From: UBA5158 sp963692955
Lineage (GTDB): Bacteria; Pseudomonadota; Gammaproteobacteria; DSM-16500
Direction of reading: 5' to 3'
DNA: 64,000 nt
NCBI GenBank assembly: GCA_963692955.1
Contig: OY843587.1
Span: 2,294,001-2,358,000 of the forward strand
Both the position numbers and the translations under genes were made by a program. The notes under the pieces were generated by a model. That model made no database searches. It saw only the letters and a list, made by a program, of their open reading frames with translations, and had not been told where the DNA came from. Position 1 is the stretch's first letter; each line of letters begins with the position of its first letter. Positions 56,376-64,000 of the stretch are shown one piece after another.

Positions 56376-57961
56376 TATCCCATTTTCATTTCTGGGGTTT
56401 TTTGTAATGAGCCGGCAGTCTCAAGTTGTTTGATCAAGTTCATTTCTTCAGAAAACACTTGCTCTATGTTTTCATCTGCTTTAGCGGTTGGATGATTGGT
56501 TTTTTCGTTGATGCTATCGAGAATTTTAGATTTTAGATCTTGAAAATTTAAAGTGTATTTTTGGCCGTGGATGATGCGCAAGCGTTCTGTCAATAAGTTA
56601 ATAGCGTCTTGTTCTTTAACTTTCTCCGCGATCCTGCCTCTTAATTTCTTGGAGTCAGTGTTGGTCAGAACGGCTAACATTAAAATCAATAGTCGCACTG
56701 GGTTGGTAGCCGCGCCATTGAATAAATTCATTAACATTTTTACGCGTAGCAAGCCGCGGCCGTCTTCTTTAGAAAAGAGGCTGACGCGAGCTTTGGCAAA
56801 AAAGCCATTTTTATCTTCTAGCGCGGCTTGTTCGTCGACTTTGCTGATATGATATTCCGATAAAGCCATATTTATTTCTTCGAGATATTCTTTTATTTTT
56901 ACGTTGGAGAGAATAATCGTATCATCTCGTTGTTCTTTCGCAAGCGCACTCGCACGGGCTTGAATGGCATCGGAAAAGTTTTTCCAAAATGTTTCGTCGG
57001 TACCGAATCTGTTAAACTCTGCGTGATTATTGATAATCATCATACCCAGCGCGTCACCTTTGTCAGGTAAATAGGCGAAACATTCTCTTAAAGAAGGAAT
57101 ATACGGTTCTAGGACCGGGCTGCTCGCGTCAACAAATTTACGCGGCAGTATCGAGGCATTGTAGTAAGATTTAATTGTCGCTAAGAAACCCTCGCTGTTG
57201 TAGAGCGCTGTGAGCGCCGCGGTGTGATCCGCTGGGGAAGACTTGAAGATTTCATTCAACAACCTAAATGACTGGGGCGCTGGATATACTAACGAGGTTT
57301 TTTCATCTTCATTGTCTTTGAATTTTTCCGCTAAAATAAATAAACGTAAACGCGTGACTAGCGCGCCGAATTCTTGTGTATCCGCAAAAAATGTTTCGAG
57401 TAAATTCCAAATATACGGTAGGCGGTCACTCTCAGTGACAGCATTGATCGAGCTTAATAAGCCATCCACTAACGCCAAGTCGGCCGCCAAAATGCCGGCA
57501 ATTTTTTCTGATACGGCTATTCTTTCTGCGCACGTGAAGCGTTTATCTAAATGAAAACCTACCGGATTTTTTTGAGCTTCCGCATATTCGAATTGCTTGA
57601 GCTTGGCTGAACTTCCAGGGCGATTACAAAATTTAAAAAACCAAGTCATTAGCATTTCTTTATCGTTGAGGAAGTCAGCAAAATTTTTATCTTTTCTTTC
57701 TTGATCTTGCTTTGCTTCCGCCAGAGCGCGTTGCGAAGCGAGTTCTCTTTCTAATTTGAAATTATATTCAGGGCCTGTGATTGGATCTAACAAGATCAAA
57801 ATCATTTTTATTAATTCTTGATTGGAGTTTGAACCAGGCTCGATTGGGCTGGTGAGGATAGCGGATTGTTTATCGAGTAATGCGTCACGCAATTGCGGAT
57901 GATTTTGTAGAATGCCGAGAACTTCGTAATAATTTACAAATGGGGCGCGGGGGGAAGCCAT
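56375..57961 (-). CDS. 528-residue protein of unknown function with a degenerate J-domain-like N-terminus
   Basis: The protein is soluble, Lys/Glu-rich and predicted mostly helical; no known catalytic motif was recognised. NYYEVLGI (10-17) and LLDPITGPEYNFKLERELA (57-75) match the beginning and end of a J-domain in sequence and spacing, but the HPD tripeptide that activates Hsp70 is absent. The rest (about 100-528) looks like helical repeats without a clear unit. GGAG lies nine bases before the ATG, and it has its own promoter. It stands alone among accessory genes; a secreted effector role is conceivable but unproven. Confidence 0.7.
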   Translation of the reverse strand: MASPRAPFVNYYEVLGILQNHPQLRDALLDKQSAILTSPIEPGSNSNQELIKMILILLDPITGPEYNFKLERELASQRALAEAKQDQERKDKNFADFLNDKEMLMTWFFKFCNRPGSSAKLKQFEYAEAQKNPVGFHLDKRFTCAERIAVSEKIAGILAADLALVDGLLSSINAVTESDRLPYIWNLLETFFADTQEFGALVTRLRLFILAEKFKDNEDEKTSLVYPAPQSFRLLNEIFKSSPADHTAALTALYNSEGFLATIKSYYNASILPRKFVDASSPVLEPYIPSLRECFAYLPDKGDALGMMIINNHAEFNRFGTDETFWKNFSDAIQARASALAKEQRDDTIILSNVKIKEYLEEINMALSEYHISKVDEQAALEDKNGFFAKARVSLFSKEDGRGLLRVKMLMNLFNGAATNPVRLLILMLAVLTNTDSKKLRGRIAEKVKEQDAINLLTERLRIIHGQKYTLNFQDLKSKILDSINEKTNHPTAKADENIEQVFSEEMNLIKQLETAGSLQKTPEMKMG

Positions 57962-57988
57962 TAGCTTTTCTCCAAATGAAGGATGTAT

Positions 57989-58018
57989 ATTATAAGCGGA
58001 AGATTAATTTAATTGCAA
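57989..58018 (-). promoter_or_regulatory. Promoter of the 528-residue gene
   Basis: A perfect TATAAT preceded at 18 bases by TTGCAA on the - strand, 28 bases before the ATG. The surrounding DNA is AT-rich. Confidence 0.7.
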
Positions 58019-58057
58019 AATATAGACAAATGCTGGGCATGAATCGATCAACACAAT

Positions 58058-58081
58058 CCATTCCCGCCTACGCAGGAATGG
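58058..58081. repeat. Short palindromic repeat (REP-like)
   Basis: CCATTCC...GGAATGG with an inner CGCCTACGCA core, 24 bases in all. This ATTCC-CGC...GGAAT palindrome type is dispersed in many proteobacterial genomes. It lies 21 bases after the glyA stop and may act as a 3'-end stabiliser. There is one copy in the window. Confidence 0.5.
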
Positions 58082-58101
58082 GTTTCAAAGGGAGTAACGC
58101 G

Positions 58102-59373
58102 TCAAACCATTTCCATTTTTATTTCGCCGTAAACGGGGAATCGTTGGCAGAGTTCTTTCGCTTTTTCTTTCACTTCTTCGATGACTTTTTCATTTTGCAA
58201 ATCATTTAACACATCACAAATCCAGCCAGATAACATTTCACATTCTTTTTCTTTGAAGCCGCGTGTCGTCACCGCCGGTGTGCCTAAGCGTATGCCGCTG
58301 GTGATGAACGGTGATTGGGGATCATTCGGCACGGAGTTTTTGTTGACGGTGATATGCGCTTTACCCAGGGCTGCGTCCGCGTCTTTGCCAGTTATTTTTT
58401 TTGCGATTAAATCGACTAAAATTAAATGATTGTCGGTGCCGCCGCTGACAATGTTAAAGCCGCCGGCTTGCAACGCTTTCGCCATCGCGCGCGAATTGTT
58501 AAGCGTTTGTTGTTGGTAAATTTTAAAATCCGGTTGTAAGGCTTCTAAAAACGCGACGGCTTTCGCGGCGATCACGTGCATCAGGGGGCCGCCTTGATTG
58601 CCCGGAAAGACGCCGGAATTTAATTTTTTTTCTAAGTCGGGATTCGCTTTCGCTAAAATGATACCGCCGCGTGGGCCGCGTAGCGTTTTATGCGTGGTGG
58701 ACGTGGTGACGTCGGCGATGTTAACCGGCGATGGATATAATCCCGTCGCGATTAAGCCCGCGACGTGCGCGACGTCCGCCAGTAAATACGCGTTCACGGA
58801 ATCGGCGATGTCGCGTAAACGCTGCCAATCCACGACGCGCGAGTAAGCGGAAAAGCCGGAGACGATTAATTTTGGTTTGTGCTGCGCCGCGAGTTTTTCT
58901 ATTTGGTCGTAATCGATTAAACCGGTTTTCAAATCTAATCCGTAGTTAAAAAATTTATAAAATTTTCCGGAAAAATTCACCGGCGAACCATGCGTTAAGT
59001 GACCGCCTTCCGCTAACGACATGCCTAACACCGTGTCGCCGGGCGCCAGCAGCGCCGCATACGCGGCGGTGTTCGCTTGTGAACCGGAGTGTGGTTGGAC
59101 ATTCGCGTACGCGGCGCCGAATAAGCGCTTAGCGCGCTCGATCGCTAATTCTTCGGCGACATCGACAAATTCACAGCCGCCGTAATAACGTTTACCCGGA
59201 TAGCCTTCGGCATATTTATTCGTGAGCACCGAACCTTGCACTTCCAGTACTAATGGACTCGCGTAATTTTCGGAAGCGATTAATTCAATGTGGTCCTCTT
59301 GACGCGTCTCTTCATTTTTTAACACTTGGAAAATCGCGGGATCGAAGTCGCGTAACGAAATGTTTTTAAACAT
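58102..59373 (-). CDS. glyA: Serine hydroxymethyltransferase
   Basis: A 423-residue PLP enzyme converting serine and tetrahydrofolate to glycine and methylene-THF. Motifs: IASENYASPLVLEVQGSVLT, EGYPGKRYYGGCE and the PLP lysine in TTSTTHKTLRGPRGG. It is the last gene of the purine operon, four bases after purE, where it supplies glycine and one-carbon units for purine synthesis. Confidence 0.97.
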   Translation of the reverse strand: MFKNISLRDFDPAIFQVLKNEETRQEDHIELIASENYASPLVLEVQGSVLTNKYAEGYPGKRYYGGCEFVDVAEELAIERAKRLFGAAYANVQPHSGSQANTAAYAALLAPGDTVLGMSLAEGGHLTHGSPVNFSGKFYKFFNYGLDLKTGLIDYDQIEKLAAQHKPKLIVSGFSAYSRVVDWQRLRDIADSVNAYLLADVAHVAGLIATGLYPSPVNIADVTTSTTHKTLRGPRGGIILAKANPDLEKKLNSGVFPGNQGGPLMHVIAAKAVAFLEALQPDFKIYQQQTLNNSRAMAKALQAGGFNIVSGGTDNHLILVDLIAKKITGKDADAALGKAHITVNKNSVPNDPQSPFITSGIRLGTPAVTTRGFKEKECEMLSGWICDVLNDLQNEKVIEEVKEKAKELCQRFPVYGEIKMEMV

Positions 59374-59377
59374 GGGT

Positions 59378-59869
59378 TCATCCTTCAGGATTAACGTTTT
59401 CTAAAATAGTTTGCGCTTGTTTTTCGCGGTAATTTTTCAACTGCGTGCGAAATTCCGGATATTTTAAACTTAAAATCGCGGCCGCGTATAAACCCGCGTT
59501 GACACAACCCGCTTTGCCTATCGCCATGGTCGCGACGGGAATGCCGCCGGGCATTTGCACGATAGATAATAATGAATCCATGCCGTTCAACGCTTGCGAC
59601 GGCATCGGACAGCCTATCACTGGCAATAAGGTTTTTGCCGCGATAACGCCGGGTAAGTGGGCGGCGCCGCCCGCGCCCGCGATGATGACTTCGATGCCGC
59701 GTTCTTCCGCGGTCGCGACGTATTCGAATAAAGCGTCCGGCGTACGGTGCGCGGATAACACCCGTGCTTCATAGCCAATGCCTAAATTTTTTAACACGAT
59801 ACCTGCTTGTTCCATCATAGGCCAATCTGATTTGGAACCCATGAGTATGCCGACTAAAGTTTTTGCCAT
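59378..59869 (-). CDS. purE: 5-(carboxyamino)imidazole ribonucleotide mutase
   Basis: A 163-residue class I PurE. Motifs: MGSKSDWPMMEQA, SAHRTPD with the active-site His, and GAGGAAHLPGVIAA. It acts after PurK (not in the window) to make CAIR. It lies 12 bases after purH. Confidence 0.96.
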   Translation of the reverse strand: MAKTLVGILMGSKSDWPMMEQAGIVLKNLGIGYEARVLSAHRTPDALFEYVATAEERGIEVIIAGAGGAAHLPGVIAAKTLLPVIGCPMPSQALNGMDSLLSIVQMPGGIPVATMAIGKAGCVNAGLYAAAILSLKYPEFRTQLKNYREKQAQTILENVNPEG

Positions 59870-59881
59870 ATTTGCTGCCCT

Positions 59882-61432
59882 CTAATGTTTGAAACATCTA
59901 TTTCCGGTAAACACCATTGCGATACCGTGTTCATTACATGCGTTGATAACTTCATTGTCTTTCAGTGACCCGCCCGGTTGAATGACCGCGCGGATGCCGG
60001 TGTTAGCGATGCGGTCAATACTATCACGAAATGGAAAAAACGCATCGGAAGCCATAATCGTGCCGCGCGCCTTGTCGCCGGCTTTGCGCAGCGCGATTTC
60101 CACCGCGTCTATGCGTGAGACTTGTCCTGCCCCGACGCCGACGGTCGCGTCCGTCGTCGCGAGTAAAATAGCATTGGATTTGATGTGTTTTAACGTGCCC
60201 CAGGCGAATAACATCGCCGCCGTTTCTGCAGGGGTGGGCTGTTCGGTGGTCACGGTTTTCCAATCGGTGGGCGTGATGGCTTTGCTATCTTGGTCTTGGA
60301 TCAGCAAACCGCCTTGGATAAATTTATAATCGAGAATGTCCACGGGTACGGCGTCTAAATTAAATTCCAACACGCGTAAATTGGGCTTGGTCGCCAGTAA
60401 GCTTAATGCTGCTGGAGAAAAACTCGGAGCGATGACGACTTCCACGAATACTTGCCCCAGCGCTTCGGCGATTTGTTTGTCGCAGGGACGGTTCAACGCG
60501 ACGATGCCGCCGAACGCGGATTTGGCGTCAGCGTAAAAAGCTTTTTGAAACGCTGCGCCAATTTTTTCCGCGACGGCGACGCCGCAAGGATTGGCGTGTT
60601 TGACGACGACGCAAGCGGGTTGGGTAAATTCGCGTAAACACGCGATGGCCGCGTCGGCGTCGGCGATATTATTGTAAGACAATTGTTTGCCTTGATGCTG
60701 GCGTGCGGACAACACACCAGAATTATCATTGGCGAATTGATAAGCGCTGGCGGCTTGATGTGGATTTTCTCCGTAGCGTAAGTCCGCGTGTTTTATTAAA
60801 TGTAAAGCTATTTGCGCGGGGAAATCTGTTTTAACTTCAGCGCGGCCGAGGAGATAATTTTTAATAACTGCGTCATAGTCAGCGGTGTGCGCGAAGGCTT
60901 TGGCGGCTAACTGTTGGCGCGTGGCGCTGGTTAAGCCTTTTTCTCTGGTGAGCTCCACTGAAATTTTTTCATAGTCGGCGGGATCGACGATAACGCCTGC
61001 CCAACCCATATTTTTCGCGGCGGAACGGATTAACGTTGGGCCGCCGATATCGATATTTTCGATCGCTGCGTCGAAAGAGGCTAGTGGGTTGCTGATGGTT
61101 TTTGCAAAGGGATACAAATTAACGATGACTAAATCTATCCATTCGATTTGATGGCTTTGCGCTTCACTAGCGTGTTGGTCGCGTAAGCCTAGGATGGCGC
61201 CGTGGATTTTTGGATGCAGAGTTTTTACGCGGCCATCCATGATTTCTGGGAAGCCGGTAATATCAGCCACGTCGGTGACGGAGATGTTTTCTTTACGTAA
61301 AAATTCACTGGTGCCGCCGCTGGAAATTATTTTGATGTTGAGCGCTGCGAGTTGACGGGCGAAATCAGCCAAGCCGGTTTTGTCGGAGACTGAGATGAGC
61401 GCGCGTTTTACTGCTACTTTTGCTTCATTCAT
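59882..61432 (-). CDS. purH: Bifunctional AICAR transformylase / IMP cyclohydrolase
   Basis: A 516-residue enzyme for the last two steps to IMP. The N-terminal cyclohydrolase domain has RALISVSDKTGLADFA and GRVKTLHPKIHGAILG. The C-terminal transformylase has the KHANPCG motif and ASDAFFPFRDSID. It overlaps purN by four bases. Confidence 0.98.
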   Translation of the reverse strand: MNEAKVAVKRALISVSDKTGLADFARQLAALNIKIISSGGTSEFLRKENISVTDVADITGFPEIMDGRVKTLHPKIHGAILGLRDQHASEAQSHQIEWIDLVIVNLYPFAKTISNPLASFDAAIENIDIGGPTLIRSAAKNMGWAGVIVDPADYEKISVELTREKGLTSATRQQLAAKAFAHTADYDAVIKNYLLGRAEVKTDFPAQIALHLIKHADLRYGENPHQAASAYQFANDNSGVLSARQHQGKQLSYNNIADADAAIACLREFTQPACVVVKHANPCGVAVAEKIGAAFQKAFYADAKSAFGGIVALNRPCDKQIAEALGQVFVEVVIAPSFSPAALSLLATKPNLRVLEFNLDAVPVDILDYKFIQGGLLIQDQDSKAITPTDWKTVTTEQPTPAETAAMLFAWGTLKHIKSNAILLATTDATVGVGAGQVSRIDAVEIALRKAGDKARGTIMASDAFFPFRDSIDRIANTGIRAVIQPGGSLKDNEVINACNEHGIAMVFTGNRCFKH

Positions 61433-62013
61433 GCAAGCACCTTAGTGTCATTTATGTGGGTGATCGCGGCGATTAACGCTGCGCCTTCTAATTGCTGCAC
61501 TTTCGTTTTCAAACTTTCCGGCGTATCGCCCGCGAGTACCGCGCATTTTTTTTGAATCAAGATGGGGCCGGCATCGACCGCTTCGGTGACGTAATGCACC
61601 GTGCAGCCAGTTTCTTGCACGCCCGCCGCCAACACCGCCGCGTGCACATCACCGTCCATGCCGCCGGCAAACGCGGGCAACAGCGACGGATGCACATTGA
61701 TAATTTTATTCCGCCAGGTATTCACAAACCCAGGCGATAAAATCCGCAGGTAGCCGATCAGCACGACTAAGTCGACAGCGTGAGCGCGTAATTCACGGCT
61801 TAACAGTTCATCGTAGTCTGCGCGCGTCACGGCTTTAGCATCGATAAATTTAGCCGTTATATGATGCTCACGCGCGCGTTCTAGAATAATAGCGTGTTCT
61901 CTATTACTGATAACAATTTCAATCGACGCGGATAATTTTTTTGTTTGCATAGCGTCGATTAACGCCAACATATCTGTGCCGCGCGTTGACCCTATGATGC
62001 CTAGACGTATCAT
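61429..62013 (-). CDS. purN: Phosphoribosylglycinamide formyltransferase
   Basis: A 194-residue, formyl-THF-dependent GAR transformylase. Motifs: LGIIGSTRGTDMLAL at the N-terminus, NVHPSLLPAFAG with the catalytic His, and DAGPILIQK with the Asp. The usual GNGSN is replaced by GSTRGTD. It overlaps purD by one base. Confidence 0.95.
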   Translation of the reverse strand: MIRLGIIGSTRGTDMLALIDAMQTKKLSASIEIVISNREHAIILERAREHHITAKFIDAKAVTRADYDELLSRELRAHAVDLVVLIGYLRILSPGFVNTWRNKIINVHPSLLPAFAGGMDGDVHAAVLAAGVQETGCTVHYVTEAVDAGPILIQKKCAVLAGDTPESLKTKVQQLEGAALIAAITHINDTKVLA

Positions 62014-63344
62014 TAGTAAGACCCGTAATGTTCTTCACGCAAACTTTTCATGTGCTGTATGCGTTTTTCGATTAAGGCCGGCGTGCCGATATCTTCGCGG
62101 TGAAATAGCTGTCCTTTAATAAGTTGAATCATTTCTTCGGCGCTGGCCTCCGCTGCAGCGAGCGTTTCCGCGATGCCGACGACGGCCGCGGTGCGCGAAC
62201 CGGTGGCGTAGAGTTTGCCGTCCACGGCGTTGACCGCGCCTAAATATAAATTCTCATGCTGTTCGATTTCGCTGATATCGATCAAAATATTCTTTAACGG
62301 CGCGTCCGGGTAACCTTCCGGCACGGCGTATTTGCACACCGTGGCGAGGTGCGTAAATTCCGCCATGCTGGGATGCAACGTGCCGTCGAGCATCGCGAGA
62401 CAAATTTCCACAAAATCACTTTCTAAAATCGATAACACGTTCAAACATTCCGGATCGCCAAAGCGCGCATTGTATTCGATGAGCTTGATGCCTTTTTTGG
62501 TCGCCATAAAGCTGCCGTACAAAATTCCGATGTAGCGTTCGCGGTATTTCGCGGTGAGGGCGTTCATCATTGATTCATTGATGTGGCGCGCGTCTTCTAA
62601 ATCTTTTTCGGTTAAAAACGGCAAGCTGTGGTTCGCGTCGGAATAACTGCCCATGCCGCCCGTGTTCGGACCAAGGTCGCCGTTGTACGCGCGTTTGTGA
62701 TCTTGCACGGCGGGCATCGTCACTAAGCGGTTGCCGTCGGATAAACACAGTAACGAAAATTCTTGGCCGATGAGTTTTTCTTCGATCACAAAGGTCTGGC
62801 CATTGGCAGTCAATTCAGCACAAAATTCTAGGGCTTCTTGAAAAGAATGCAAATGATCGCCCGCGACTTTCACGCCCTTGCCGCCCATCAAGCCATCGGC
62901 TTTAATGACGTAGCCATCAGAACCTAAGTGTTGCAAAAATTGTTTTACTTCAAACGTATCCACGAACACGCGATATTCCGGTGACGCTTTGATTTGATAT
63001 TTTTCTAATAATTCTCTGGTGAAGGCTTTACTCGTTTCGATTTGCGCCAATTGTTTTTTTGGGCCGATGGTAGGAATGCCTGCGTTCCAGAGCGCGTCGG
63101 CTAAACCGACTTCTAACGGCGCTTCGGGGCCGATAAAAGCCATATCGATCTGCCAATTTTGCGCCTGCCGCACGATAATTTCAACCGCAGTGATAGCGCC
63201 TACCCAAAATCCTTTCGATAATGTTTCAATACCAGGATTATGCGAACTGCCGCAGCAAAAAATTTCCGGTTGGTGTTTCGAACGGCTTAACGCTTTTGCG
63301 ATGGCGTGCTCGCGCGCGCCGGAGCCGATGATTAAAAATTTCAT
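62013..63344 (-). CDS. purD: Phosphoribosylamine-glycine ligase
   Basis: A 443-residue ATP-grasp enzyme. Motifs: FLIIGSGAREHAIAKALSRS, VIKADGLMGGKGVKVA, NTGGMGSYSD and EYNARFGDPECLNVL with metal ligands. It overlaps purF by four bases, so the operon is translated in a coupled way. Confidence 0.97.
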   Translation of the reverse strand: MKFLIIGSGAREHAIAKALSRSKHQPEIFCCGSSHNPGIETLSKGFWVGAITAVEIIVRQAQNWQIDMAFIGPEAPLEVGLADALWNAGIPTIGPKKQLAQIETSKAFTRELLEKYQIKASPEYRVFVDTFEVKQFLQHLGSDGYVIKADGLMGGKGVKVAGDHLHSFQEALEFCAELTANGQTFVIEEKLIGQEFSLLCLSDGNRLVTMPAVQDHKRAYNGDLGPNTGGMGSYSDANHSLPFLTEKDLEDARHINESMMNALTAKYRERYIGILYGSFMATKKGIKLIEYNARFGDPECLNVLSILESDFVEICLAMLDGTLHPSMAEFTHLATVCKYAVPEGYPDAPLKNILIDISEIEQHENLYLGAVNAVDGKLYATGSRTAAVVGIAETLAAAEASAEEMIQLIKGQLFHREDIGTPALIEKRIQHMKSLREEHYGSY

Positions 63345-64000
63345 GCGTAACCCCGCTCGTCTTCACGCTGCGTTTGTAACATTTGGATGGTTTCTTCGTT
63401 GATGTTGCCGGTGACGTAGTTGCCATCCATACAGGCCATGCAGGGATGTGGAATCGGCGTGTCTAAGCGGCGGTTGACGGCTTCGACTAAATCATCCAAC
63501 TCTTGATAAAGAAATTTATCGACGCCGATGAATTGGCGGATTTCTTCCGGGGTATGAACGGCCGCGATTAACTCCCCACGCGACGGCATGTCGATGCCGT
63601 AAAAACAGGGGTTTTTGATCGGCGGGCAAGCGGACACAAAATATATTTCTTTGGCGCCGAATTCACGCACCATTTTAACGATTTCACGGCAAGTGGTACC
63701 GCGCACGATACTATCGTCGACCATTAAAACTTTCTTACCTTCGATTTCACTGCGCTGAGGCGTTAATTTGTAACGCACGCTGCGGCTGCGTTCTTTGCCG
63801 TCGGGCATGATGAACGTGCGGCCGATGAAAGGATTTTTATAAAGTCCTTCGGAATAGCGCACCCCTAGCTCGTGCGCGAAGGATAACGCCGCGGTGTTCG
63901 AGGTGAACGGCACAGGGATGACGACATCGGGTATCGTGTCGGGATATTGTTCGCGCCACCGCTGCGCGAGATTTTGTCCCATGTACAAACGCGATTTATA
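63341..64000 (-). CDS. purF: Amidophosphoribosyltransferase, C-terminal part (5' end outside window)
   Basis: The frame is open to the right edge; about 219 C-terminal residues are seen, beginning YKSRLYMGQNLAQ. The PRPP-binding motif VLMVDDSIVRGTT is present, and the end carries PHPCMACMDGNYVTGNI. The N-terminal glutaminase domain lies outside. PurF catalyses the first step of purine synthesis and is the first visible gene of this operon. Confidence 0.96.
   Translation of the reverse strand, partial: YKSRLYMGQNLAQRWREQYPDTIPDVVIPVPFTSNTAALSFAHELGVRYSEGLYKNPFIGRTFIMPDGKERSRSVRYKLTPQRSEIEGKKVLMVDDSIVRGTTCREIVKMVREFGAKEIYFVSACPPIKNPCFYGIDMPSRGELIAAVHTPEEIRQFIGVDKFLYQELDDLVEAVNRRLDTPIPHPCMACMDGNYVTGNINEETIQMLQTQREDERGYA

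Noticed and set aside
60024..60637. Alternative frames inside purH such as 60452-60637 (+)
   Set aside because: They overlap the well-supported purH coding sequence and have no independent evidence.

Overview
The window looks like a chromosomal segment of a gammaproteobacterium, probably from the Legionellales/Coxiellaceae side. The grounds are the arrangement of its translation genes, the nusB-thiL-pgpA and xseB-ispA neighbourhoods, and a complete mevalonate pathway of the kind known in Coxiella and Legionella relatives. This placement is an inference; the 16S gene at about 40359-41898 would settle it. No phage, IS element or CRISPR array was found.

Region 1 (1-3.1 kb, + strand) holds the C-terminal end of a beta-repeat surface-type protein and a large polytopic membrane protein. 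Region 2 (3.1-42.1 kb, - strand) is an almost unbroken run of information-processing genes. Read in the direction of transcription it contains: an rrn operon (16S, tRNA-Ile, tRNA-Ala, 23S, 5S) with promoter, boxA-like elements and terminator; a small P-loop kinase; a tRNA cluster (Thr, Tyr, Gly, Thr) leading into tuf; tRNA-Trp; secE-nusG-rplKAJL-rpoBC; the str genes (rpsL-rpsG-fusA-tuf); and the S10, spc and alpha ribosomal protein operons ending at rplQ. Two identical EF-Tu genes bracket the RNA polymerase and str section. Several RNA structures sit where transcription or processing would be adjusted: a rplL-rpoB attenuator, a rpoB-rpoC hairpin, an L10 leader and a terminator-like element at the S10/spc junction.

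Region 3 (42.1-46.6 kb) has msrB on the - strand, then xseB-ispA-nrdR-nusB-thiL-pgpA and a half-size EamA-type membrane protein on the + strand. Region 4 (46.6-53.6 kb) has an AmiD-like peptidoglycan amidase broken by an apparent one-base frameshift and the mevalonate operon mvaA-mvaS-mvk-mvaK2-mvaD on the - strand, with idi divergent. With ispA 5 kb away the segment encodes the route from acetoacetyl-CoA to farnesyl diphosphate. The usual dxs neighbour of ispA is absent, which fits replacement of the MEP pathway.

Region 5 (53.6-58 kb) is accessory: two paralogous single-span membrane proteins with four conserved cysteines, a HigB/RelE-type toxin-antitoxin operon with a coupled 58-residue third gene, and a 528-residue unknown protein with a J-domain-like but HPD-less N-terminus. 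Region 6 (58.1-64 kb, - strand) is a purine and one-carbon operon, purF-purD-purN-purH-purE-glyA, cut at purF by the right edge.

The most unusual protein-level signals are low-complexity additions to otherwise conserved 30S proteins: a 34-residue insertion in S7 and a 43-residue N-terminal extension on S11, plus a possible zinc site in the long form of S14.
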